From: Ligula intestinalis
Lineage: Eukaryota > Platyhelminthes > Cestoda > Diphyllobothriidea > Diphyllobothriidae
Assembly (NCBI GenBank): GCA_036362985.1
Contig: JAYGXS010000001.1
Coordinates: forward strand, 43,253,134 to 43,317,133
Reading direction: 5' to 3'
DNA length: 64,000 nucleotides
A program made the position numbers and the translations under genes. The notes under the pieces are model-generated. The model made no database searches and was not told the DNA's origin. It saw only the letters and a list, made by a program, of their open reading frames with translations. How positions within the stretch are numbered: position 1 is the first letter of the stretch; every line of letters starts with the position of its first letter. Positions 11,361 to 21,449 of the stretch are shown piece after piece.

Positions 11361-12263
11361 ATGGACATAACAGCCTTTCTTCTGAGCATTGGTGGAATAA
11401 CAACCAACTCATTTGCATTATCCTACATCCTTGCTGCGTTCGAACATGGGAGAAAACAGCACAATACTACTTGGTTTTCCCTGATGAAGAATTCTCTCGA
11501 TTTAACGGCTTGCATATTTCTTTTGATCGAAAGCTGGGGCCACAGTCTGTCCACTACACCCTCAACTGTGTCGCAACTATTCTGTGTTCTTCATACAGTT
11601 CACTTTTGGTTTTGGGTGACAATGACACTCCGTGTTGGTCTTAATGTGATACAAGCGGGATACTACTTCGAATGGCTAGTACTATCAAAATATCATATTG
11701 TACGTTTGATACCCCTTCAAATGACTGTTGTTGCAACTGCCTACGGATGTCAGGCTGTACTATCAGCCATCCTACATGGAATGCAAGCGGAACACCGTAA
11801 AGGAGAAACACGTTGTAGCAACGCCCTTTTCCTTGAAGACAAGTTTGAGGACTCTACAGGTCTGTTGAAAATAGCTGTCGTGGTTCATTTTGTCTCCTTC
11901 CTCACCCTGCCCCTTGTGTTGGTTCGTTACTGCTACAAAGTATGCCTCCTAGGCCTTGCGGATAACGACGGGATAGCCGACCGTGTGGCTTACGGTGAAC
12001 TTGTGAAACTCTACTACTTTGACTACATGATGTTTGCGTTCATGACCGTGCCGCACCTGTCCGGCTTCTTCCTCTACCACTTTACACCTGCCTTTGACTT
12101 TAGCCCAAGCACGTTCTCTTATAGGGTAACTTTCTATCTCTTCGCACTCTATCCCACGATCTATCCGTTGTTTTCAATGCACCTCCTACGAATATTCCGC
12201 AATCCGCTAAGTTACTCAAAGGATGAAACCAAGGCAGAGGATGAAGCCAAGAGAGAGAGCTAA
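11361..12263 (+). CDS. Divergent rhodopsin-like GPCR (orphan, flatworm-type)
   Basis: A single uninterrupted frame of 300 residues from ATG 11361 to TAA 12261. Hydrophobic segments fit seven helices: TM1 about residues 4-25, TM2 with the acidic residue in NSLDLTACIFLL, TM3 LHTVHFWFWVTMTLRVGLNVIQAGYYFEW, then TM4-TM6, and TM7 FALYPTIYPLFSMHLL. Helix 8 looks like LLRIFRNPL. The TM7 motif reads YPTIY instead of NPxxY, and TM3 ends without a clear DRY. A Cys in TM3 (FCVL) and one in the second extracellular loop (TRCSN) could form the usual disulphide. Predicted plasma-membrane receptor; ligand unknown. The tail is rich in Lys/Glu. The frame extends eight codons upstream from a TTG, but ATG 11361 is the sensible start. 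Confidence 0.7.
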   Translation: MDITAFLLSIGGITTNSFALSYILAAFEHGRKQHNTTWFSLMKNSLDLTACIFLLIESWGHSLSTTPSTVSQLFCVLHTVHFWFWVTMTLRVGLNVIQAGYYFEWLVLSKYHIVRLIPLQMTVVATAYGCQAVLSAILHGMQAEHRKGETRCSNALFLEDKFEDSTGLLKIAVVVHFVSFLTLPLVLVRYCYKVCLLGLADNDGIADRVAYGELVKLYYFDYMMFAFMTVPHLSGFFLYHFTPAFDFSPSTFSYRVTFYLFALYPTIYPLFSMHLLRIFRNPLSYSKDETKAEDEAKRES

Positions 12264-12604
12264 GTCAAGGCAAAGATTTCCATTTCTTCGAAAAGTCATC
12301 GGCGAGTAAATTAAAAATGAAGGCAGTGGCTGAGGAAGGTGGTAAAGAGGAGAAAAAGAAGTGAAGCAAGCCTAATTGTTTCGAGTTGTATAGCGCCGAG
12401 AGTTTTCAGTAAACGTCTTGTCAACCAACTTTTCTGTCTTCTATTTCATAGTATACTTCATGCAAGCACCTAAAATATGACTAAAGATATCTTTTGTTGA
12501 GCTTAGCCACACAGAATTAGGCCACAGCAGTATGTAGTACTTTTGTCGGCTGTGTCGCCGTCGTTTGTCTGCACACCTTTTGTATAGCTAGGGTTTTACA
12601 CTTA

Positions 12605-12610
12605 AATAAA
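12605..12610 (+). promoter_or_regulatory. Polyadenylation signal candidate for the GPCR gene
   Basis: AATAAA lies 342 bp after the GPCR stop codon, a plausible 3' UTR length. It could be chance in AT-rich DNA. Confidence 0.4.
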
Positions 12611-12639
12611 CTAACTTTTGAGGCTTGTCATGCTTTTTG

Positions 12640-14300
12640 AACATTTTAATCGCTGCATGAGTTAAACTGTAGTAAATATAACCAAAAAGTGTGCTATCAC
12701 TGTCTAATTACGCCTTGTGTGAGTCCCCATAAAGAACACAGCAAGAAGAGCACAAAAGTCGAAGTCCTTTTTGTATACCTTGTACACCATACTTTTAGCA
12801 AGCAAAGCGCACAAAATTGGCCCAATCAGATTGTTGTCTCAAGTGAGGAGCGACGGCAGTGGCTTTGTGACTCATCCAACTGGCGTGTTAATCCTCAGCC
12901 TGTCCGCAGCTGTGCGGCCTCGCGTGTACTGCGTGTAAGCGGACCGGTTGTATAGCGTGAGAACGACTCGTTAGGGCTTCGTGCGCACTCGGTTAAGTTG
13001 GGCTCTGACATGAACAACACTGAAGAAGTTGTCCGCGTAAGGTAAACTAGCGTTTTTGCTCATCCTGTTGATGCAATAAATGGTCGTCCTACATAGTATT
13101 CAGTCGTGCACTCAAGCTAACTGGGTGGGGGGCGAGGACTTGCCTGCGAGCTTATCCCTCTGAGTTCGGGTACGATTTAGAGCCGCCTTAACTGTGGCGA
13201 CTGATTAGCATAGCTGGCAGGTATGGTTAGCTCATGCCTTGAGATTATGCTGGACACTACGACATCCGGGATCCGAGAATGGATACCAACTCTACTTAGG
13301 CAGACAGTATTGCCAGCAAAGGCAAGGGAGACTGGAATGGTCATCTTGTCGTCAGCCAACCCCAAGTGGTGCACCACCCGAGGCTCGAACTCGCGATCCT
13401 TTCACCCAGAGTCTAAAGCTCTAACCATTGAGCCACGAGCTCTTTGTCTATTATCCTAAGACTAATAGCCTCTGCCGTTGCTGTCAAGCCCCGAGGAATG
13501 AGGCCCAAGGCAGCGTGGGACAAGTGAATTCAGTTAGCGTTCGACGAACGGTCCTCAACGCGTACCAACTGTACTGATATTGATGAGGACAGAGTTTGTG
13601 GTCGTACGCCACTGTTCTCTGATTATATGGCGCTGGATAAAGCAACATTAGTGCTAGCTAACCATAACCAGACCAGTGTTTTTCATACACCGTCTCGGTT
13701 CATCGAGTACTTACGACTCCAACATCGTAACCAGAGCCATAGGACTGGCTGATTTGAAAATAGTAAGTAGCAGTTTTCCTAGATAGGAGAGCATACTGGT
13801 CATCTTCCGAAGTTATAGACGTAAGCGCACCTACGTTGGATTTAACTTATTCCTCGAGGCCAACCATTCTTATTATAGGTTTGTTATTTCTGGATATGCG
13901 TATTGTAATAATACTGCGTTCTGTTCGTCCGTTATGGCCGAGACCGGGTCCTATGTGTGCAGGTCTTTCGGTGCACTACGACGCCTTTGGCGGTATATGC
14001 TCGTTTGCTGCATATACAACTAAACATTTTATGGTCGGCGAACAGTTCGGTTTGCGGCTGACGTTACTGTTGGATCTGCCCTCGAAAGGTCGGAGGGAAG
14101 GTAAGTTTGGTTCGTGGTTCTTGGACGTGTCACCATTCCACATGCGTAAAGTTGGAACTAGAAGGGGTTATGATCTTGCAGATACAAGGTATATATCAAC
14201 CTGTAAACAAGTGTTGTTCCAACTGGCTGAGTGTTAACTTCAGGATTGTTTCCTTACGAACTTTATTAGAGATTTTGTACCAAAAAGGTTGATAGCGCGT
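12640..14300. other. Repeat-bearing intergenic DNA
   Basis: No gene is recognised. An antisense SINE-B lies at 13290-13445. The remainder, including the open frame of 133 codons at 13836-14237, shows no recognisable motif. Confidence 0.5.
13290..13445 (-). mobile_element. SINE family B, copy 3
   Basis: The minus-strand head has A-box GTGGCTCAATGGTTAGAGC and B-box GAGTTCGAGCCTC, followed by GGCTGACGACAAG..ACCATTCCAGTCTCCC. The head is the best preserved of the family in this window, while the hairpin core is damaged. Confidence 0.65.
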
Positions 14301-14359
14301 GACATATTCTATCTCAAAACGTCAAAGCGGTATTTCAATCAGGCTATCACTTACGTTGA

Positions 14360-14650
14360 GATTGACCATGACTCAAGAAACATGTCATGACTCAATTGAC
14401 AATCAGATGGGCCGAGAATTACTTGAGTCATGGTTCATGGGCCCCCAATCCATAAACAAGCGCAACGATTTGCCCAATCCATATTCAGTGCTGAGATGCA
14501 ATTTGGCCAAAGCAAGTTGCCACTTGGGAAACGGGCAGATCACCCTACGCCAACACCGGAGGGCCAGATGGCCGAGCAGTCATCACGCCCGAGTCCACCA
14601 CGCGTGATAAAAGTTCAACAGGTCAGAGCCCGCACGCCGACCAACAAACT
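14360..14650 (+). repeat. Penelope-associated repeat segment, copy 1
   Basis: Matches the reverse complement of 60240-60560. Both would encode a similar frame (GRELLESWFMG..SINKRNDLPN.YSV here, [25 protein letters not shown] there), and both are followed by TATAAATACTG. The copy at 60 kb sits next to a PLE, so this is probably the PLE 5' or pseudo-LTR region, possibly with a short leader ORF. Confidence 0.5.
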
Positions 14651-14864
14651 ATCCACGCGCAAGAAGGTAATTAACGTTAATTGTCGCTGCATGTTTGCAG
14701 TTATGACTGTATCGTATAAATACTGCAAACTCCTGTGCATATATTTCCCGCTTCTGCTTGCGTTTTCTGCTAATGTCTCCGATGATGAATGCGAGACGGA
14801 TGTCGAAATGGCAGGCGAATAAAAGTCTTGTCCCAGCGATCGAGTCGTCTTCTTCCCAAATTTG

Positions 14865-14990
14865 GTTTATTAGCCGTCACCAGTCAGCCACCCCGGGTGT
14901 CGCAACGCCAGAGGATCGACCTGTCGGCTGGAAATCCAAAACTCTGACCAGTGCGCCACGGATTCGCTTTCCTGTCGGTGTTGATCAGGT
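14865..14990 (-). mobile_element. SINE family B, copy 4
   Basis: On the minus strand a degenerate head (CGTGGCGCACTGGTCAGAGTTTTGGA) leads to GGCTGACTGGTGACGGCTAATAAAC. The hairpin is cut off before GAAA. Confidence 0.5.
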
Positions 14991-15110
14991 CTATTAGCAG
15001 GGGTAGCTTGGCGTCCACGGATCGATCAGTTGTGTATTGGGGTTAACTTTTGAACCCCCCTCTCCACCCCAGCTGCCACAAAACGCTAGTCTGGTAGACA
15101 GAATGACAAT

Positions 15111-15305
15111 ATGCCAATACAAGCGAACATCCGTGTCCCAGGAAGCAATTGAGAAGAAGAAGAAGACCCGATCGCTGGGACAATATGTTTATTCGCCTGA
15201 CGTTTCGATATCCGTCGCGGATATTGAAACATCAGGCAAATCAACATATTGTCCCAACGATCGAGTCTTCTTCTTCTTCTTCTTCTTCTTCTTCTTCTTC
15301 TTCTT
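15111..15305. mobile_element. Palindromic Penelope-type terminal insertion with perfect 12-bp TSD
   Basis: A 195-bp insertion is flanked by exact copies of CAGAATGACAAT (15099-15110 and 15306-15317). Its core is a near-perfect inverted repeat with arms of about 64 bp (15151-15214 and 15218-15281) around a 3-base centre. Each arm contains GGGACAATATGTT, a GCCTGA(C/T)GTTTC block, and a (GAA)n or (CTT)n end. The same unit (GGGACAATAAATTTATTTATG..GATGTTTCGG) is at the low end of the PLE at 60.1 kb, so this looks like two PLE termini joined head to head. Confidence 0.65.
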
Positions 15306-15306
15306 C
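15266..15306 (+). repeat. (CTT)n microsatellite
   Basis: A CTT/TTC run closing the palindromic insertion. Its complement (GAA)n, shorter, opens the opposite arm, so it is probably part of the element tail and later expanded. Confidence 0.8.
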
Positions 15307-15334
15307 AGAATGACAATGCTGAGAAGACAACGAA

Positions 15335-15500
15335 CTTATAGCTTATTGGTTGGTGCGCTGGACTTCTAGCCAATAGGTGGCGTTTTCGATCTTCAGGGGT
15401 TACAACTTTTAGGGCTGGGTATGGCTGACTGATGACGGCTATTGGGACAGAAATGGCCATTACAGTCTCCCTTTGCTTTATCGATAATGCCGACAACCAG
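15335..15500 (+). mobile_element. SINE family B, copy 5
   Basis: A plus-strand head-like stretch (GGTGCGCTGGACTTCTAGCC) is followed by GGCTGACTGATGACGGCT..CAGAAATGGCCATTACAG. It faces copy 4 across the palindromic insertion. The core CTGATGA..GAAA lies at 15429-15453 with a damaged stem II. Confidence 0.55.
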
Positions 15501-16419
15501 CGGAAAGTCGGGCTACGGAAAATGCGAAAGTAGTTTTTTCATTAATTCAAACACAAAAATGACCTCTATAGAAAGCCCTACCGAGTCTAGTGATTGACGG
15601 TTGGACTGAAAGTCAGTGTGTCGATAGGGACTTTCTTTTTCCGGAATTTTGAGGTTCGTAACACTGTTTCCAGAGGAATAACCTCTGGGCAAGATGATGG
15701 AAGTGGGTGTATATTCTTCCTCGGTCGGCCTACACAATTTATGTGTCCGCCCCTTCATAGTAGCCTTATGATGACTAACGCCATGTGTGTCTTGAGTTTT
15801 GCGTTAGAGCAAAGACTATGCCGATTTCAGACTAAGACCTGTGGCAGTCTGCTCTCGTTATACCCATACTGTCTTCAGTTGGCCTAACGTTCCCTGTCAA
15901 TCCATGACTTGAGTCGCGCGAGATTTTGCACTGTCGTAGCGAGAGCTCAAAACCAATCAACGTTGCGTCCAGCAGTGCTTGGATTCAAGAAAACACAGTT
16001 AAGTATCTGGCACGCACTTCACGCCGAGGCCAACAGTCTCGACGACTCTCATCTAGCTAGTGAGAATCCTACCACTGCTTGCTGAGCTCCGTGTACACAC
16101 ACTTACTTGCCCCTATAACTGTCTTCCCCATCTAGTGATTTTGAAGCCCTCGAGAGGTCCAATATTGAACCCCGAGACGCCTGACGCCATTCGGATGTTG
16201 TTTTATTGAATACAGCATGGATAAGTAAGGTGAGTTGCTTCCAATTTATATTGATTCTGAGCGTAGTGCATTCTTCCGCCGATATTGATTTTTGCATGAC
16301 AACCGCTTTTTCTGTTGATGATAAAGTCAAAGTTATCAAATCGGGGTGCATCAGCGCATGTTTTAGTGCCGAGTTCGCAACTGATAGCACCAAAGGAGGC
16401 CGTGAACAGAGCTGTAGAG

Positions 16420-16605
16420 TGGTATTTTACCGTCAAACACAGAGCACACTCACGAAGGCCTTTTCTGCCTCATTGGGCGTCATCAGGTGGTGGTAGCTCA
16501 ACTACAGTGTAGCAGCGGAAATTGCCGCCACACTCGAGTTTCGAACTCGTGTCTCTCCGGCCAGAGGCGAACGCTCTAACCCTTGAGCCACGGGTCCACC
16601 GGGTT
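16420..16605 (-). mobile_element. SINE family A, copy 2
   Basis: Nearly collinear with copy 1: A-box TGGCTCAAGGGTTAGAGCG (16572-16590), B-box arm CGAGTTCGAAACTCG (about 16535-16549), the shared body GTGTGGCGGCAATTTCCGCT, the hairpin tail and an end near TTGACGGTAAAATA. No clear target duplication was found. Confidence 0.75.
16462..16486 (-). ncRNA. Hammerhead-like core in SINE-A copy 2
   Basis: Minus strand: CTGATGA, stem II GCC/GGC with a six-base loop, then GAAA. AAGGCCTTC follows, read as a 2-bp stem III with tetraloop GGCC and cleavage after the C. CAC before the core can pair with GTG after the predicted site as the base of stem I. A C-A pair replaces the usual G-C closing stem II. Activity untested. 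Confidence 0.45.
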
Positions 16606-17990
16606 GGCGGTTTGTGATTGGGACTAGATAGCTAACTCGCTAACTTTTAGTTAGCGAGTAACATACAAAATTGGGGTTCCAATTAGCTCGCAAACGAATA
16701 ATCAAACCAGGATGGGTGCAATTTGAAACAGATCGGTGTGCAATTACCCAATAGAGCTGTAGAAGTTCACCTCGATGCTTGTATGTGTGAGTGATAAGTA
16801 ACCTTGTCCTTGGTCCTGTTCGTGATGTCGATCCCAAAATACACCTTGCGTTAGTCTGTAGTGGTCACTGCTGCCCGACGTCCTCTTAACTCTTGACGCC
16901 ACCGACGAGGTCTCTCAGAGCATAGGACCTTGTGCGAAGGAAGTTTTCCTACGTGCCTCAGGCCATGCGCAAAACGACGTGCGACCTTCACTGCTAGCGA
17001 ACGCATGCACAGTGTCTCCCCCGTTCTAGCCTCAACCCGCAGTGACGTGATCTCAATCCGTCTAGACAGACCTCAAGGCCGTGGCTGCCGCTAGACATTA
17101 CTATGGACCTAGCCCGCCTCGCGGCTAGACGTGCGCTCCGGTAGTCAATTTCCTACTGCGTCTTCTCTGATTCATTCTGTAAAAATATACTCTTTCTATT
17201 ACTCTGGCTTTCCCAAGACTTCTCTCCTAAGGAACCGGTCCTGGAAGATCGCAGTCGAAGGGTTAAACTTACTTAGCCTTAGCCAGCCCTCGATAAGTCA
17301 TCCAGTCGCATGTCAGAGAATAGGAGACTGCATAATTTTGTCGCATGTTCACAACCATGCTTCGTTTTACCAGGCACTGAAAATGCTTCCGAAATATTTT
17401 CACGAATGTACCCTTATGAATGCAGAACAAAAAAAAATTTATGGTAACGCTTTCTTGTGAGGTCGTTAATGGCGAAATTCCCCCACACAAGTTTCGTACG
17501 AAAATGATGGTAAAAAGTTTAATGCTTGATTATTTTATGCCTGTTTGATTCGTGATAAGTGAACTAAAGGAAATCAATTCAAGCCAATTGAAATAAAAAG
17601 TATACCAAAGAAAAAAATTGACCAACCTGAACTCCTATTTGTCAGAAAAGTATGTCTATAGATCAATAACAATAGTAGAATAACTCCTATTGGTTAACAT
17701 AACCAGGGGAGTGTTTGAATAGGCGCAAATTTGATATGCTGAAACGTTGGAAGTAGTTTTTTATTCAGGAAGTCAGGTTAGGCGAACGAATGTTTTTGAT
17801 TAATTCATCATCAGGCAAATACAATACTATGAGAAGGGGCAGAGTTAAAAAAAGTTTGATGAACCAATCAGTATTAATTGGAGGTAGAGATGTAAAGTGG
17901 TCAAAGGGGGCCAGACTCAAGTAATAATTAGGGACCAGAGAGGGGAACAGGGGAAAGGGTTCCGCCAATCAGTTCATGTCACCCCGTCTT
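16605..17990. other. Unassigned intergenic DNA
   Basis: No exon, RNA or known element is recognised. Open frames up to 109 codons on both strands lack motifs. The last part may be the 3' flank of the PLE that follows. Confidence 0.4.
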
Positions 17991-18007
17991 CGTTGTCTCG
18001 CGTTCTG

Positions 18008-18586
18008 TTAAGAGGTATGAGGACGCAACGTGTCATCGCCTCTTGACGGTGTGGGTGGCCTGAGAATGCTTGCTGTCGCTAGCTTGTCGCCATTTCTCGG
18101 CGTGAGAACACGTGCTATCGCTGTCTCTACACTGTCTTGTGGCGTGGTAGGAAGCCTGTTAACGCATGCTGAATTTTTCTTCGGCCACGGACGCCTTTGT
18201 GCCTGTACAAACCCCTTTTGTGCACATAGCATCGGGTTAGTGAGCCGTATGGGAACTGCCTCTGCTGTTGCAGGTATCCGCTGGCGTATGGACTTGAAAT
18301 GTGTCGCCGGTACTTTAAACATCACTCTAAACGCTTTGTTTACGTCTACACGATGACCGCTGTCAACTAAGTGAGCCAAACTCCCGCTAGATATTGACTT
18401 TAACACGCCTCTGTTTAGCCAAGCAGGATGGTGCTCTCGCATGGGCTTGGATAGCCCCCTAGTTCTTCGACCAATATAACCTGCCCCACAGGAACATTTA
18501 AATGCGTAGATGCACACTGAAGAGGTCTGAAACGGGAGTCTTCCCCTGCCTTCAAGGCGAAGTTGTGGAGTACTTGAAAATAACAA
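18008..18586 (-). pseudogene. Penelope GIY-YIG endonuclease region
   Basis: The open frame contains CIYAFKCSCGAGYIGRRTRG, the Cys-rich start and GIY-YIG core of PLE endonucleases, then REHHPAWL and HLVDSGHRVD as in the 60.9-kb copy. The second half (from about residue 100) no longer aligns and is probably out-of-frame flank. It is detached from an intact RT and hence non-autonomous. Confidence 0.65.
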
Positions 18587-19253
18587 TCTGAACTTGCTTA
18601 CTGATTACGTACAGGTGATTGCAGTTTTCAATCAAAGATGCAGAAGTTCGCTTGCTGAATCCCCGGGAAAAGGCAATGCTAGAAATAAGGCCTTCTCCTC
18701 AGTGGTCGGCACTTCCGATTTTGGTTGATATTCCTCCACAAATTCATTGATAAATTTAACCGGAAAGTCATTTTTGTGCAGAGTCTTTTCTATGAGGCTG
18801 AGTTCGTTTTCCAGTGTCGCTGGAGAACACATTCTCCCAGGTCAGTTAGGGAGACAGCGGACTAGGCTTTTTTTTGACTTAGTTGGACAAAACTGTAGAA
18901 ATTTGTGCATTGCCCTGTCCATGTTTTCTTGTGAAGTACACTTTTACTTATTGTTCCATCAAGGAAGATAAGACACTGTCTGTCTTCTTTTTCTAAAGTG
19001 AGTGTTAACGCTTAGTGCAGCTGATTCACTTTATCTAGGAAAGTGTCTAACTCAGGTCTTCCATCTGCTATTCCAATATATCATCCACGTATTGAGCATA
19101 GGAAGTCCATATAGGAAAGTCCATTACAATTGCGGAAAGTTTGTTGCTCTTCAGTTTTACAATGTAGGTATCAGTTACTAGACGTCCAAGCGAAGATCCC
19201 ATCTCTACGCCATCGATTTGGCGGTAAAATTGGCCATTACATTGAAGTCACTT

Positions 19254-20871
19254 TATTAAGGGAAGAAGGCTTTTACCCTTAAGCTCCCTATTCATAACCA
19301 AAAATCGCATAATAGGTCCACCGCAACCATAGTACATAATACAAATGTAGGCTTAACATCCGCGATAAGTGTGAGCCAGTTGCAAGGTGCTGCTACTGAC
19401 ACTTTGTTCATTATATCTGCCACAGTTTCTCAGCAAATGAGAATCAAGTTTGTGTTTAAAAATGTCAACAGTATCTAAGAGGACCACATCTTCCGGGAGT
19501 CCGTTCCACGCTCCAATGACCTTCTGAGAGAAGGCGTTTCGTCGAACGTCGATACAGGCCGGTTTCCTCTGTAGTTTAAAGGGATGACCTCGCAGATGGT
19601 TAGTCCGAGCCAGTTCGAAGAAATCATCAAATTCTAGGGTGCAATCTCGGCCTCTAACAATACGGTAGGTCTGTATGAGGTCCGCGCGGAGTTGCCTATA
19701 ATTGAGAGGGAAAAGATCAAGTTCGGTCAGCCTGTCTTCATAAGGCAGATGACCAAGATCCTTGACCATCTTCGTAGCCCTCGCCTGCACTCGTTCCAGG
19801 TGCAGGTAATCCTTCTTGAACCACGGACACCAGGCCTGGACAGCATACTCCAAGTGGGACCAAACAAACGCTCCGTAGGTTTTCCTGAAGAGCTCCTTGT
19901 CAATGTTGACGAATCCCCGCCTAATCGCAAACAGCACTTGGTCGCGCGTTTAGCTGCCTTTACACACTGAGTAGATGGTTGAAGTGATAAATTTATAAGA
20001 TCACCGAGGTCCTTTTGTTCGTTCACATTTGAAAGTGGGTGCCCATCGTGGAGGTATTAGGAGGAATCTTTCTCCTCATCGGTCCTTCTAGTACGGAGTC
20101 TTAAAACCACACACTTACTAATGTTGAAGTTTAAGAGCCAACGAGCAGACCAGCAGCTAAGTTGATTGAGGCTCTCTTGAAGCGCATTTCTATCGGCGTC
20201 AGACCTGATGGCTCTCCAGAGTTTGACGTCGTCGGCAAACATGATAGCGCTGCAGCCCAGGTCTTTGACACAGTCGTTGATATAGATAAGGAAGAGCAGT
20301 GGCCCTAAGACAGAGCCTTGGGAGACACCACTCAGCACAGATGTAGGGTTTGATTTCGAGTCACCGATGCACACAGTTTGCGATCGCCCTGTGAGAAAAT
20401 CTATGATCCATGCCAGCAGGTTTCCTCCTATGCCAATTTCTGACAATTTATACATTAGACGTTTATGTGAGACGCTGTCAAATGCCTTCCGTATAGATAA
20501 CGTCAACCTTACCATCTTCATCCAGTGCACGAGTCCACTGCTCAATGGAGAGTAGAAGGCTGGAAAGGCAAGAATGGTTCTTTCTGAAGCCGTGTTGGAG
20601 CCCTGACAGTAGGTTGTTCTCCTCCAAGAACTTTATTGTCGTCTTCTTAATTATCGTTTCCATCACCTTAAGAAAATGCAAGTTAAGCTGACGGGCCGGT
20701 AATTATTGACCATCGTGCGGGTTCCGCCCTTGTATATTGGGTAAATATTGGCCGTTTTCCATTCGGATTGCAGTTTTCTTAATTCAAATGAAGAACGAAA
20801 GATATGTGCTAGGGGCTCTGAGAGTTCGCTTGTCAATTCTTTCAAGAACTTGGCTGGTATATTTGGTATAT
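19254..20871 (-). mobile_element. CR1/jockey-like non-LTR element, 5'-truncated, nested in the Penelope element
   Basis: The minus strand encodes AKFLKELTSELSEPL, ANIYPIYKGGTR, NNYRPVSLTC, FRKNHSC, KAFDSVSHKRL, GVSQGSVLGPLLFLIYIND, catalytic FADDVK, and a thumb/C-terminal part with YGAFVWSHLEYAVQAW and AFSQKVIGAWNGLPEDVV. The reading frame is broken at several points (open pieces 20845-20663, 20681-20478, 20545-20057, 20026-19727, 19937-19353). Near-identical 12-13-bp flanks TTGAAGTCACTT (19242-19253) and TTGAATGGCACTT (20872-20884) look like its target duplication inside the PLE RT. Confidence 0.75.
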
Positions 20872-21449
20872 TTGAATGGCACTTTTAAGGTACAGTAAAA
20901 GAGCAATTTCTTTAGGTCTCTGACCAGTATGCCGATTGAAAAATTCTGTTTATCGATCTCGTCACACAAAAATCCCATGGCTTCTGTGAGAGGAATGCAA
21001 GTAAACAGAGATGCGACATCTGAGGACAACATCATTTTCCCACTGAGATTCAAGTTTTTATGGACTCGAAGAATTAAAAGGTGTCCCGTAAACTGTGTGG
21101 TGCTATTTGATGCCGAATGAGTTTCAGATTTTCTGCCAATTCCATTACAGTTTCATAATATGCTATATTGCACATATTGCCTGTATTCGAACGTCTGGTT
21201 TGTGAACCTCCTGCAAGCCCTAGAGTCTTGTTTGAGCGCTTCTTACTTATGTTTAATGAGAAAAACTTGATATTTCAGGTTCCAAAGAAAAGTTGTGAGC
21301 TTAAGTTCCACGCTATCGGTTTGATCCTTATAATTTCTTTTCCTTCTGAACTTAGTTTCATCAGCCAGGATTGTTTCAACCTCAGAGGCGTAAGCAATTT
21401 TATTCAACAGAACATGGCCAAAAGCTTTGTCCACTTGAGTGCTGAATAT

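Noticed and set aside
15037..15369. Poly-Phe protein from the (CTT)n run
   Set aside because: Microsatellite translation; no coding support.
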